Assembly (NCBI GenBank): GCA_946402785.1
Contig: CAMIXP010000029.1
Location: 1 to 12,512 of the forward strand
Length of the DNA: 12,512 nucleotides
Origin: an uncultured Caryophanales bacterium
Lineage (GTDB): Bacteria > Bacillota_I > Bacilli_A > RF39 > UBA660
Direction: 5' to 3'
The notes under the pieces are model-generated. The model was not told the origin of the DNA. It was given only the letters and a program-made list of their open reading frames with translations, and did no database searches. A program made the translations under genes and the position numbers. Within the stretch, counting starts at the first letter, position 1. Each line of letters opens with the position of its first letter. Below, piece by piece: positions 1 through 6,415 of this stretch.

Positions 1-1170
1 CATACAACCTTACAAAATAGTTTAAAATTTGATGCAGCTGAGGAGAAAAAAGGAGACCCTGAAGCTTCCAGTGATGGTACTCCAAAAGGTTCCGATACAG
101 GAACTCCAACAGGAGGTACAACTCCTACTGGTGGTTATACTCCAACCGGTGGATATACACCTACTGGTGGAATCACTCCTACAGGAGGAGAGACTCCAAC
201 TGTTACGACAGAGCCACCTGAAACAACAGCTCCAACAGGACCTAAAGATATTGATACGACTGTTTCTGGTATTGATCATGCGAAGGTTGATACTTCGAAA
301 TTGGATTCTGTTGGTAAGAAAATATTTGAAAATGCAGATCTTAAATATAATGCAGCTGGATATGCTACCATCGGAGGAATGTTCATTATTTCTTGTGGTA
401 AAGCATTTGGTAATGTGGGAGATGAAATCTTATTCACATTGAAAGATGGTCAAACATTTAAATGTATCATTGGTCAAATTGATGAAAGCAATGGTGGAAA
501 GATTAAATTCTTTGTTAATGATTCATGGAAATCTGGCGCTGAAGATAATTTCCAAAGTCAAATTGGAAGTTATATTACGAAGATTCAAAACTATGGAAGC
601 AACGTTAAGTATGCTTTGGGTTCTTCTATTAATTCAGCTATGGAATGGGCTCAAAAGACGGCTGCTGATAATAGTCATGGATATTCTCAACAAACTCGTT
701 GGGGTAATCCAAACTATGATTGCTCATCTTTCGTTATTTCATCTTATGAAGCAGCAGGAATTAAAGTAAAAGAAGCAGGAGCTAGTTATACAGGAAATAT
801 GAAGAATGCCTTTACAAAGGTTGGATTCCAATGGATTCCTGGAACTCCTGACGTTAATAAATTACAACCGGGAGATGTCTTACTAAATGAAGGAACACAT
901 ACAGAAATGTATATCGGTGATGGTAAGATGATTGGTGCTCACGGAAATACAGATGGCCGTGATGGAGATTCTGGTGGAAATGAAATTAGTATTACTAAGT
1001 ATTCTAATAAGAATTGGGATGGAGTATTACGATATGTTGGAAGTGGTACAGCAAGTACTGCTACTGCTACCGTTGCAGTTCCAGTAGCTCCAAAAATTAA
1101 TTTGACTACTTTAGAAGCAAATGATAATAAAGATGATCAAAAAGATGATCAAAAAACGGTGGAGGTGTAG
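1..1170 (+). CDS. Secreted/cell-wall NlpC/P60-type peptidoglycan hydrolase, 5' end outside window
   Basis: The frame is open from base 1 with no convincing start, so this is the last 389 codons of a longer protein. Residue numbers count from base 1. Order: a Thr/Pro/Gly hexapeptide linker (35-67); a small beta-rich domain (about 105-170) with alternating Gly and hydrophobic residues, resembling the 3D/RlpA-like barrels next to phage and wall hydrolases; then an NlpC/P60 or Amidase_5-like catalytic domain (about 205-345). The likely catalytic residues are Cys241 in YDCSSFV, His300 in GTHTEMYIG and a third polar residue near His314 in GAHGN. A low-complexity Ala/Thr/Val then Asp/Lys/Gln tail follows. 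The family cleaves peptide bonds in peptidoglycan outside the cell. The signal peptide, if any, lies upstream. The three WXG100 genes downstream suggest a role in opening the wall for type VII secretion, or that the protein is itself a substrate. Domain calls rest on motif reading. Confidence is high for the hydrolase fold and low for the exact role. Confidence 0.85.
   Translation, partial: HTTLQNSLKFDAAEEKKGDPEASSDGTPKGSDTGTPTGGTTPTGGYTPTGGYTPTGGITPTGGETPTVTTEPPETTAPTGPKDIDTTVSGIDHAKVDTSKLDSVGKKIFENADLKYNAAGYATIGGMFIISCGKAFGNVGDEILFTLKDGQTFKCIIGQIDESNGGKIKFFVNDSWKSGAEDNFQSQIGSYITKIQNYGSNVKYALGSSINSAMEWAQKTAADNSHGYSQQTRWGNPNYDCSSFVISSYEAAGIKVKEAGASYTGNMKNAFTKVGFQWIPGTPDVNKLQPGDVLLNEGTHTEMYIGDGKMIGAHGNTDGRDGDSGGNEISITKYSNKNWDGVLRYVGSGTASTATATVAVPVAPKINLTTLEANDNKDDQKDDQKTVEV
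103..201 (+). repeat. Tandem 18-bp/hexapeptide TPTGGx repeat
   Basis: Five in-frame units of Thr-Pro-Thr-Gly-Gly-x (x = Thr, Tyr, Tyr, Ile, Glu) run from 103 to 192, followed by a partial Thr-Pro-Thr. Synonymous codons differ between units (act/aca, cca/cct, ggt/gga), so selection acts on the protein and the array is not a fresh duplication. It probably forms an extended wall-spanning linker before the catalytic domain. Confidence 0.9.
1129..1152 (+). repeat. 12-bp perfect tandem duplication in the hydrolase tail
   Basis: The unit aaagatgatcaa occurs twice without interruption and encodes Lys-Asp-Asp-Gln twice in the charged C-terminal tail. A perfect match at DNA level suggests a recent slippage event. 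Confidence 0.85.
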
Positions 1171-1173
1171 TAT

Positions 1174-1461
1174 ATGCCAAAATTTGTATGTGATTATGGA
1201 CAAGTTACTTCAGCTGGTGAAAAGTTGATAGAAGCTGGTAATACTTTAAAATCAGCTACTAGTACCTATGCTTCAAAAATTGATTCTGATTTGTCTGGAT
1301 GGACAGGTGATGCTAAGAATTCCTTTATGACTTCTTGTAAAACACAAACGGATGCAGCTACACAAAAAGCAGAAAAAATTACGAAGTTTGGTGAGTTTGT
1401 AAAAACAGGTGCTCAGAAAATCCAAGAATTGGATGATCAGTTAGCAGCCTTATCACTATAG
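1174..1461 (+). CDS. WXG100-family (ESAT-6-like) type VII secretion protein
   Basis: This 95-residue protein has the size and helix-turn-helix layout of WXG100 proteins. A first amphipathic helix (about 8-38) leads into the turn motif Trp43-Thr-Gly45 (in SGWTGDAK), followed by a second helix (about 46-92). There is no signal peptide, as expected for ESX substrates exported as helical-hairpin dimers by an FtsK/SpoIIIE-type ATPase. The ATG lies 3 bases after the stop of the hydrolase gene, and its ribosome site GGAGG (1161-1165) is inside that gene's last codons, so the two are translationally close and co-transcribed. Cys6 and Cys55 are unusual for the family and could matter outside the cell. 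The ATPase (EssC) is not in the window, so the secretion route is inferred. Confidence 0.88.
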   Translation: MPKFVCDYGQVTSAGEKLIEAGNTLKSATSTYASKIDSDLSGWTGDAKNSFMTSCKTQTDAATQKAEKITKFGEFVKTGAQKIQELDDQLAALSL

Positions 1462-1466
1462 TGTAA

Positions 1467-1495
1467 AATACTGTCATATTTTGGCAGAAAGTATT
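1467..1495 (+). other. Weak intergenic hairpin between WXG100 genes
   Basis: AATA-CTGTC (1467-1475) can pair with GGCAG (1483-1487) and, past a small bulge, TATT (1492-1495), across a 7-base loop. No U-run follows, so it is not a standard terminator. It could be a processing or attenuating hairpin at the 3' end of the first WXG100 transcript, or chance. Confidence 0.3.
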
Positions 1496-1511
1496 GTAAT
1501 TTCAAAATTAA

Positions 1512-1520
1512 TGATATAAT
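1512..1520 (+). promoter_or_regulatory. Extended -10 promoter for the second and third WXG100 genes
   Basis: TGaTATAAT is a perfect consensus -10 hexamer with the extended TG. No good -35 box lies 16-18 bases upstream. Initiation near 1527 would leave a short leader carrying the AGGAGG-like site at 1533-1538. Confidence 0.65.
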
Positions 1521-1532
1521 TTAAATATAGAA

Positions 1533-1538
1533 TGGAGG
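1533..1538 (+). promoter_or_regulatory. Ribosome binding site that fixes the second WXG100 start
   Basis: TGGAGG overlaps an in-frame upstream ATG at 1532 and lies 8 bases before the ATG at 1547. The upstream ATG has no site of its own, so translation begins at 1547. Confidence 0.8.
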
Positions 1539-1546
1539 TTAAAATT

Positions 1547-1855
1547 ATGTCAGAAAATGGTTTATTAGTTCAATCTGGTAACATGACACAAGATGGTAAC
1601 AAGCAAATTGAAAATGGAGATCAATTCCTTGCAGAAGTTCGTAATTTGGATGTAAAAACAGAAGAATTATTAAGAATCTGGATGGGACCTGCAGCATCTG
1701 CTTATCATAGTTCATATGAAGGAAAGGCTGCAGAATTAGTTGCTTTTGGTAACAAAATGACTGAAAGAGGAGAAAATATCGTTACTGCTTCAAATATTTT
1801 AAGTAGAAACGAGGAAGATTTAGCTGCTCAAGGTAGCGGTCTATTCCGTGGTTAG
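1547..1855 (+). CDS. WXG100-family type VII secretion protein
   Basis: The product has 102 residues starting MSENGLLVQSG. The WXG turn is Trp45-Met-Gly47 (IWMGPAASAY), flanked by two predicted helices (about 10-42 and 48-85) and ending in a Gly-rich tail (GSGLFRG). The start at 1547 is preferred over 1532 because the ribosome site GGAGG covers the earlier ATG. It has its own extended -10 promoter and is followed after 13 bases by a third small protein, so the pair may be expressed together and form a heterodimer, as EsxA/EsxB do. It is clearly different in sequence from the first WXG100 protein, so it is not a recent duplicate. Assignment to the fold is firm; function in secretion is inferred from family and neighbours. 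Confidence 0.85.
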   Translation: MSENGLLVQSGNMTQDGNKQIENGDQFLAEVRNLDVKTEELLRIWMGPAASAYHSSYEGKAAELVAFGNKMTERGENIVTASNILSRNEEDLAAQGSGLFRG

Positions 1856-1868
1856 GAGGGTGCATTAA

Positions 1869-2165
1869 ATGGAATTCCAAGAAGCTGATTATGATAGAGC
1901 TATTGATTTAGCTGATAGCATTTATGCAAGTGCAAATGCAATTTATAACGTTTTCCAAGATGTAGATGGACTTATGAACATGTTACATGGAACTCACTGG
2001 GATAGTATGGGTTCTGATGATGTTAAAAGAAACTATATCTTAACAATGAAAAGTAGATTTGAACCTTTCTATGAAGATGTTAAGGCAATGAGAACTCATA
2101 TCTACAATGTTACTGGTAGAAATATCGAAGCTGATACAAAAGCTTCTGATACAGTTGCTGTTTAA
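1869..2165 (+). CDS. WXG100-like small helical protein with degenerate WXG turn
   Basis: This is a 98-residue, mostly helical protein with no signal peptide. Its length and position match a WXG100 partner. The central turn reads Trp44-Asp-Ser-Met-Gly48, so the Trp and a Gly are present but spaced by three residues instead of one. Helices of about 5-40 and 49-85 flank the turn. The ribosome site AGGAGGG straddles the stop of the previous gene (1854-1860), which indicates coupled translation. The gene ends just before a bidirectional terminator and is the last of this transcription unit. It most likely pairs with the product of 1547-1855. It could instead be a chaperone-like accessory protein of the same system, since the motif is imperfect. 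Confidence 0.7.
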   Translation: MEFQEADYDRAIDLADSIYASANAIYNVFQDVDGLMNMLHGTHWDSMGSDDVKRNYILTMKSRFEPFYEDVKAMRTHIYNVTGRNIEADTKASDTVAV

Positions 2166-2175
2166 TAGGAAATTA

Positions 2176-2201
2176 AAAAAGAGATCATTTGATCTCTTTT
2201 T
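2176..2201. terminator. Bidirectional intrinsic terminator
   Basis: AAAAAGAGATC, loop ATTT, GATCTCTTTTT form a perfect 11-bp A/T-flanked stem with U-runs on both strands. It ends the WXG100 unit on the plus strand and the convergent femABX gene on the minus strand, whose stop codon lies in the stem. Confidence 0.9.
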
Positions 2202-3510
2202 CTTTGTCATTTAATTCTTCGTTTAGTTCTTTTTTACTCTTATTTCGAACCATCTTTCTATAGATTGGAACTAATTTTGTAAAGACAAAATAGAATAATG
2301 GATTGGTAATATAATCCCATTCACCCATGAATTCTACATAGTCTCCTCCAAACTTTTTCTTAAACTCATGCAATCCTAATCTAGGATTGTTTTTTGATAG
2401 GTCTCCAATAGTACCAAACTGATCATAGATTTCAATTCCTTGTTCTTTACAATATTTTAAATGTTCAAAATAGGTACTGTAGTTAACATAGGTTTCACTT
2501 AGTATATTATGATTTCCTGCATATAGTACCCATGCTTTATTTCCATATTCAATAATCATATGCGCACTTAAGGTAATTTCATTTCCATATTCTTTTCTAG
2601 CTTCTTCATATTTATTCATTTCATTTTGAATGTTTTCTTTTTGTTTTGTTAATTCAGCTAGTTTTGCTTTTGCACTTTTACTTAGATTATCAATTGGTAG
2701 AATGGATATTTGATTATTGACTGTTTTTAGATTACTATCTAGTGCTTTTAATGTTTTTGTAATATTAATCTTTCCTAAGAATAGAGTCGCTTTTGTATTT
2801 TTATTTCCATTAAAGATTTCATATAGTGTCTCATAATAGTCTTCATTGTAGGAAATAAAATCTTTTCTTGATTCTGTTAGAGTCATTAAATGATAGAACT
2901 CTTTGATGTCATTTTTATTTCCAATGACAACTTCAGTATCTAACTTCTCTGCTTTTGCGATTCTTTGTTTTGTTGTTTTAGAAAAGTGTTCTTCAATCTC
3001 TTCTAGACTTTGCGTTAAATCAATTCTAAAAGTATATCTTGGTTGCATCGTTTCAAAGTTCTTTGTATATCCTTGATGCTTAAAACCACTTGATTTTAAT
3101 GTTTGGAATATTTCTTCATAATCTGGATTTTCTTTTTCTTCATTTAAATAATTAATGGATTTTCTAATGATATCCGGATCTATTTTTACAAAGATTGCTT
3201 TTTTGCTTTTCGCAAATTCTACAACTCTTTTCGTCATTTCTCTTACTAGTTCTTTTTTCTTATAATCTACAACAAATCCTCTTGGTGCATAGAAATAGCA
3301 TTTATTCATAGGAAGTTTTTTCTCTAATAAAAGTGTTGCGGCAACTAGTTCATCTTCCTCGTTTACAAGTCCTAAATAATAGGGAGTTAAGTTCTTCTTT
3401 ACTTTGGAAAACTCTCCCCAAGAAAGGGATTGTAAGAAATGAGATTTCGTTTTGTGATTTTTTACATATTCATCGAATTGTTCTTTTTCTATGTTCTTTA
3501 GTTTTAACAT
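2185..3510 (-). CDS. FemABX-family peptidoglycan bridge aminoacyltransferase
   Basis: The 441-residue length fits FemA/FemX/MurM-type enzymes, which use aminoacyl-tRNA to add amino acids to the stem-peptide lysine of lipid II at the inner membrane face. Visible signatures are the N-terminal FLQSLSWGEF (25-34), two GNAT-like substrate domains, a Lys/Glu-rich coiled-coil arm (about 250-307) of the kind that binds tRNA, and the C-terminal block with YDQFG, NPRLGLHEFKKKFGG and EFMGEWDY that is typical of the family. The start at 3510 is chosen over one 15 codons upstream: GAGAGG sits 8 bases before it, and the likely promoter lies between the two, so the longer form would not be transcribed. The gene stands alone, divergent from trmB and convergent with the WXG100 cluster. 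Which amino acid it adds cannot be read from the sequence. Confidence 0.92.
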   Translation of the reverse strand: MLKLKNIEKEQFDEYVKNHKTKSHFLQSLSWGEFSKVKKNLTPYYLGLVNEEDELVAATLLLEKKLPMNKCYFYAPRGFVVDYKKKELVREMTKRVVEFAKSKKAIFVKIDPDIIRKSINYLNEEKENPDYEEIFQTLKSSGFKHQGYTKNFETMQPRYTFRIDLTQSLEEIEEHFSKTTKQRIAKAEKLDTEVVIGNKNDIKEFYHLMTLTESRKDFISYNEDYYETLYEIFNGNKNTKATLFLGKINITKTLKALDSNLKTVNNQISILPIDNLSKSAKAKLAELTKQKENIQNEMNKYEEARKEYGNEITLSAHMIIEYGNKAWVLYAGNHNILSETYVNYSTYFEHLKYCKEQGIEIYDQFGTIGDLSKNNPRLGLHEFKKKFGGDYVEFMGEWDYITNPLFYFVFTKLVPIYRKMVRNKSKKELNEELNDKEKEIK

Positions 3511-3518
3511 AACAGGAA

Positions 3519-3524
3519 CCTCTC
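3519..3524 (-). promoter_or_regulatory. Ribosome binding site that fixes the FemABX start
   Basis: GAGAGG on the minus strand lies 8 bases before the ATG at 3510. The alternative ATG at 3555 has no purine-rich site in front of it. Confidence 0.8.
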
Positions 3525-3538
3525 TTCCTTCTCTAAAT

Positions 3539-3547
3539 AGTATATCA
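3539..3547 (-). promoter_or_regulatory. Extended -10 promoter for the FemABX gene
   Basis: On the minus strand TGaTATACT is an extended -10 with one mismatch in the hexamer. No clear -35 is seen. Initiation near 3532 gives a leader of about 22 bases including the ribosome site. Confidence 0.5.
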
Positions 3548-3636
3548 TAGAACAAAATTTGTTTGTATCTTTAAACATGCTTTTCTAGGGATTTTTTTGT
3601 ATCAAATATCTTATCTTCTTAATACTGTGTTGTTGA

Positions 3637-3659
3637 ATCATAAACTGCCTTTTTATGAT
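3637..3659. repeat. 8-bp inverted repeat in the femABX-trmB divergent region
   Basis: ATCATAAA (3637-3644) and TTTATGAT (3652-3659) are exact inverted copies with a 7-base spacer. A third copy of TTTATGAT lies at 3678-3685, next to the trmB promoter. This could be an operator, but A/T-rich DNA makes chance matches likely. Confidence 0.35.
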
Positions 3660-3690
3660 GCTTTAAAACCTGTCGATTTTATGATTTCTA

Positions 3691-3699
3691 TGGTAAAAT
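3691..3699 (+). promoter_or_regulatory. Extended -10 promoter for trmB
   Basis: TGgTAAAAT is an extended -10 with one mismatch to TATAAT. No good -35 is visible at 16-18 bases. It lies 16 bases before the trmB ATG, giving a very short leader that still holds AGGTGA at 3706-3711. Confidence 0.5.
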
Positions 3700-3715
3700 A
3701 ATTACAGGTGATTTT

Positions 3716-4342
3716 ATGCGTCTTAGAAATTTAAAGAATAAAGAAATAATCATGGATCAGTCTCCTTATTTGATTCGTGATCCAGAAAATTATCGAGGAA
3801 AGTGGAAGGAAGTTTTTGGAAACGATCATCCTATTCAAATAGAAATAGGGATGGGAAAAGGACAATTCATTATACAAAATGCTTTAGCTAATCCGGATAT
3901 TAATTTTATTGGTATTGAAAAGTATGATAGTGTGATTGCGAAAGCTTTATTAAAAATTCCAGAGAATGTTCCAAATCTAAAAATGATTCGTGGAAATGCT
4001 TTGGAAATTGATTCTATGTTTGATCATGAAGTAGATTGTATCTATTTGAATTTTTCGGATCCTTGGCCTAAAAAGAGACATCATTTAAGAAGACTTTCTA
4101 GTCATGTATTCTTAGAAAAATATGAATCTATTTTTAAAGGAGAAAAAGTGATTGAAATGAGAACGGATAACTCTGATTTATTTCAATACTCTTTGGTCTC
4201 TTTTAGTACCTTTGGTTATGTGTTGGAAGAGATCTATTTTGATCTTCATAAAGAGAAAATGCCATCTATTACAACTGAATATGAAGATAAGTTTTCGAAA
4301 GACGATTTACCAATTTATTTTGTACGTTGTCTAAAACCATGA
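3716..4342 (+). CDS. trmB: tRNA (guanine-N7-)-methyltransferase
   Basis: This 208-residue protein has all TrmB landmarks. It begins MRLRN, as the family does. The SAM-binding loop is E43-I-G-M-G-K-G49, the second SAM contact block is NFIGIEKYD (63-71), and the signature catalytic segment is SDPWPKKRHHLRR (114-126). A C-terminal TTEYEDKF block completes the tRNA-binding end. The enzyme methylates G46 in the variable loop of many tRNAs using S-adenosylmethionine, in the cytosol. Start at 3716 agrees with the family N-terminus and with AGGTGA 4 bases upstream. There is no clear terminator after the stop, so some transcripts may read into the lipoprotein operon. Nothing looks truncated. Confidence 0.97.
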   Translation: MRLRNLKNKEIIMDQSPYLIRDPENYRGKWKEVFGNDHPIQIEIGMGKGQFIIQNALANPDINFIGIEKYDSVIAKALLKIPENVPNLKMIRGNALEIDSMFDHEVDCIYLNFSDPWPKKRHHLRRLSSHVFLEKYESIFKGEKVIEMRTDNSDLFQYSLVSFSTFGYVLEEIYFDLHKEKMPSITTEYEDKFSKDDLPIYFVRCLKP

Positions 4343-4347
4343 ATTGT

Positions 4348-4367
4348 ACGTAAAAATCACGTAAAAA
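4348..4367. repeat. 9-bp direct repeat with 11-bp period upstream of the lipoprotein promoter
   Basis: ACGTAAAAA occurs at 4348-4356 and again at 4359-4367, exactly one helical turn apart, about 25-45 bases upstream of the -10 box. The position and phasing fit an activator site or an UP-like A-tract element. Evidence is the repeat alone. Confidence 0.4.
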
Positions 4368-4389
4368 CATTTTCCATTTACAAAAATAA

Positions 4390-4398
4390 TGATATAAT
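4390..4398 (+). promoter_or_regulatory. Extended -10 promoter of the envelope operon
   Basis: TGaTATAAT is a perfect extended -10, inside the same 11 bases (aatgatataat) as the WXG100 promoter at 1510-1520. There is no recognisable -35. Initiation near 4405 leads directly to the ribosome site TAGGTG. Confidence 0.65.
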
Positions 4399-4418
4399 GT
4401 AAGAAGAGTAGGTGTAAT

Positions 4419-5084
4419 ATGAAAAAGATTATGATTTTGTTCTGTATTACAGTTTTATTCGTAACAGGATGTAGTGTCTATCATTTTGAAGATCAATCTT
4501 TTGAGAAGAATATAGATTATCTATTATCTCAAAAGTCTAGTATATATAATGTACGTTATGATGGTTATAAATATTATTTACCAAAAGGATTATCTTTCCT
4601 AATGAAAGATGATTATAATGCCTTAATTTGTGACCAAGATAATAATCATTACTATTTGTTTGTTGATGCGATTAGTTATTATCATAAAGTAGAAAATGAC
4701 TATCAAGAAAATACGAATTCTTATTATTCTAAAAAAATAGAATATAAGAAAAAGAATGGATATCTTCAAATTGATGAGGATAAAGAAAATGACAAATATT
4801 TTATTCAATTTGTTTATAACTATGTCAAGATAGAAGCATATATTCCAAAGGAGGATTTAGTTCCTGTCCTTAATAATATGTGTTATATTCTTCGATCTGT
4901 TACTTTTAATAATTCTGTTCTAGAAAGTTTAATTGGAGAGAATGTATTAAATTATCAAGAAGAAGACTATAGTTTATTTAAAGCAGATTCTAGTAAGGAA
5001 TCTTACATGGATGTTGCGAAGAGAAATGAAAATGAAGAGTATTCTAAATATCTAGAGGATGAAAAGATTGATTTAGATTACTAA
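4419..5084 (+). CDS. Lipoprotein of unknown function
   Basis: This is a 221-residue protein. Residues 1-17 are a short signal peptide (MKKIMILF, hydrophobic core) ending in the lipobox VTGC, with Cys18 as the lipidation site, so the mature protein should be tethered to the outer face of the membrane. The body is rich in Tyr, Asp, Asn and Lys, with a recognisable KYYLPKGL segment (about 47-54) and alternating hydrophobic/charged strands, suggesting a small alpha/beta domain. I do not recognise the family. It is first in an operon, with 13 bases to the acidic protein and then the DUF948 and YtxH genes, so an envelope-associated role is likely. The ribosome site is AGGTG about 6 bases before the ATG. 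Confidence 0.85.
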   Translation: MKKIMILFCITVLFVTGCSVYHFEDQSFEKNIDYLLSQKSSIYNVRYDGYKYYLPKGLSFLMKDDYNALICDQDNNHYYLFVDAISYYHKVENDYQENTNSYYSKKIEYKKKNGYLQIDEDKENDKYFIQFVYNYVKIEAYIPKEDLVPVLNNMCYILRSVTFNNSVLESLIGENVLNYQEEDYSLFKADSSKESYMDVAKRNENEEYSKYLEDEKIDLDY

Positions 5085-5097
5085 AAGAGGTGAACTC

Positions 5098-6402
5098 ATG
5101 GGTATATTAGATAAGATTAAAAATGCTCTTTTTGAGGTTGAATATGTCGAAGTAGAAGAGAAAGAAAAACCAAAGAAAGAGAAAAAATCTAAAGATGAGG
5201 AAGAAGAAAAACCTATTGCAAAGAAGATTGTTTTACCTGGTAGAAGGGAAGATAAGATAGAAGAATTGCAAGAGGAAGAATTAAAGGATGAAGATTTTGA
5301 AATTAGACCTAAAGATGAAACAATAAAAGAAGTATTCAAAGATAATTTCAATGTTATGGGAGATGATGATTTCCCAGTTGTTCCAGAAACGGAACCTCCT
5401 CAAGAAGAAGTAGTTGCTCCTGCACCACAACCAATTATTGATGCTACACCAGTAGAACCTATTTTTGCAGAGCCTTCTACACAACCTGTTTCTTATCATA
5501 CAGATGATACATATGCTGAAAAAGATTATGTTCGTGAATATGATGCATCTAAAGAAAAAGTATATAGTACGATTCATGATGATTATCGTATTAAAACACG
5601 TGAAAGTAGACCATACGGAATGGACCCATCTTATCAAGTGTCTATTAAAGAATATGGTTCTGAAAATAGAGATGAAAAATCTTACTTTAGACCAAGTCCT
5701 ATTATTTCACCTATTTATGGAATCTTAGATAAGAATTATCGTAAAGAAGATGTTGTTTCTAAGAAAGAAGTTCATCTAACTTCTAGTTATGCAAAAGCAA
5801 ATATGAATGTTGATGATGTTCGTAATAAGTTATATGCAAGAAGATCTCAAGAGACTCCTGTTGTTGCAGAAGAACCTGAGGAAAAGAAAAAAATAGAACC
5901 TGCTTTTGTAGTTGAAGAGGAAGATGAAAATTTACTTGTGGATTTAAGTGATGAAAAGAAACCAGAAGTAAAAGAGATTACAGTAGGAGATGCTTTAGAG
6001 TATTATCATGATTTAGGTTTGGAATATAACGTAGATTATGTGGATGCTAGTAGCAAGAATCAACCTAAGAAAAAACCAGATGATTTAGAAGAAGATATTA
6101 AAGATACCATGAATATTCCTACACAGGAAGATGAACCTGTGATTGAAAGAACAATGGAAATTCCTCAAGAAGAGTTAGAAAAACCAGCAGAGGTTGTTAA
6201 AGAAGAACCTGTTGTAGAGAAGACGGAAGAAGTTGTTGAAGAAAAGGAAACTCCTGTCGTAGAAGAGAAGACAGATGAAGTAAAGGAAGAAGTTGTCGAG
6301 AAAGAAGAGGAATCTACAGAAGAGACTCCTGCTGCTACGATTGATGACGATGATAATTTATTTGATCTAATTGATTCTATGTACAGAGAAGAAGATAATT
6401 AG
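5098..6402 (+). CDS. Long acidic, mostly disordered protein with short conserved-looking motifs
   Basis: The product has 434 residues and is strongly enriched in Glu, Asp, Lys, Pro and Val, with few aromatic residues outside a few islands; most of it is probably unfolded. Visible islands: an amphipathic N-terminus MGILDKIKNALFEVEY (1-16), similar in style to the membrane-binding helix of SepF; a Tyr/Arg-rich central stretch (about 145-215) containing FRPSPIISPIYGILD (197-211); VGDALEYYHDLGLEYNVDYV (296-315), which could be a small helix; two copies of TM-x-IP-x-x-E near 340-360; a Val/Glu/Lys repeat region (about 360-410); and a C-terminal hydrophobic/acidic NLFDLIDSMY (420-429). No signal peptide or true transmembrane helix is present, so it is cytoplasmic, perhaps at the membrane. 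It sits between a lipoprotein and DUF948/YtxH. I do not recognise an enzyme domain. A scaffold for division or envelope proteins is one possibility. Confidence 0.85.
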   Translation: MGILDKIKNALFEVEYVEVEEKEKPKKEKKSKDEEEEKPIAKKIVLPGRREDKIEELQEEELKDEDFEIRPKDETIKEVFKDNFNVMGDDDFPVVPETEPPQEEVVAPAPQPIIDATPVEPIFAEPSTQPVSYHTDDTYAEKDYVREYDASKEKVYSTIHDDYRIKTRESRPYGMDPSYQVSIKEYGSENRDEKSYFRPSPIISPIYGILDKNYRKEDVVSKKEVHLTSSYAKANMNVDDVRNKLYARRSQETPVVAEEPEEKKKIEPAFVVEEEDENLLVDLSDEKKPEVKEITVGDALEYYHDLGLEYNVDYVDASSKNQPKKKPDDLEEDIKDTMNIPTQEDEPVIERTMEIPQEELEKPAEVVKEEPVVEKTEEVVEEKETPVVEEKTDEVKEEVVEKEEESTEETPAATIDDDDNLFDLIDSMYREEDN

Positions 6403-6415
6403 AAAGGAGAATTCA

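Noticed and set aside
103..201. Regular repeats that might be a CRISPR array
   Set aside because: The 18-bp units are contiguous, in frame and have no spacers; they encode a peptide repeat.
22..279. Minus-strand Ser/Cys/Arg-rich open frame
   Set aside because: Composition is that of the antisense of the TPTGG repeat region; no domain and no ribosome site.
29..442. Plus-strand open frame of 137 codons at the left edge
   Set aside because: It is a +1 shadow of the hydrolase; the Leu/Gln-rich translation comes from the repeat array read out of frame, and no ribosome site precedes it.
3511..3555. 15-codon N-terminal extension of the FemABX protein
   Set aside because: No ribosome site at 3555, the likely promoter lies within the extension, and GAGAGG precedes 3510.
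4623..4808. Minus-strand short hydrophobic frame opposite the lipoprotein
   Set aside because: Apparent membrane helices arise from antisense of Asn/Lys/Tyr-rich codons; no ribosome site.
5281..5637. Minus-strand Ile/Phe/Cys-rich open frame opposite the acidic protein
   Set aside because: It is the antisense of Glu/Lys/Asp codons, which gives Phe/Ile/Ser strings; there is no coding signal of its own.
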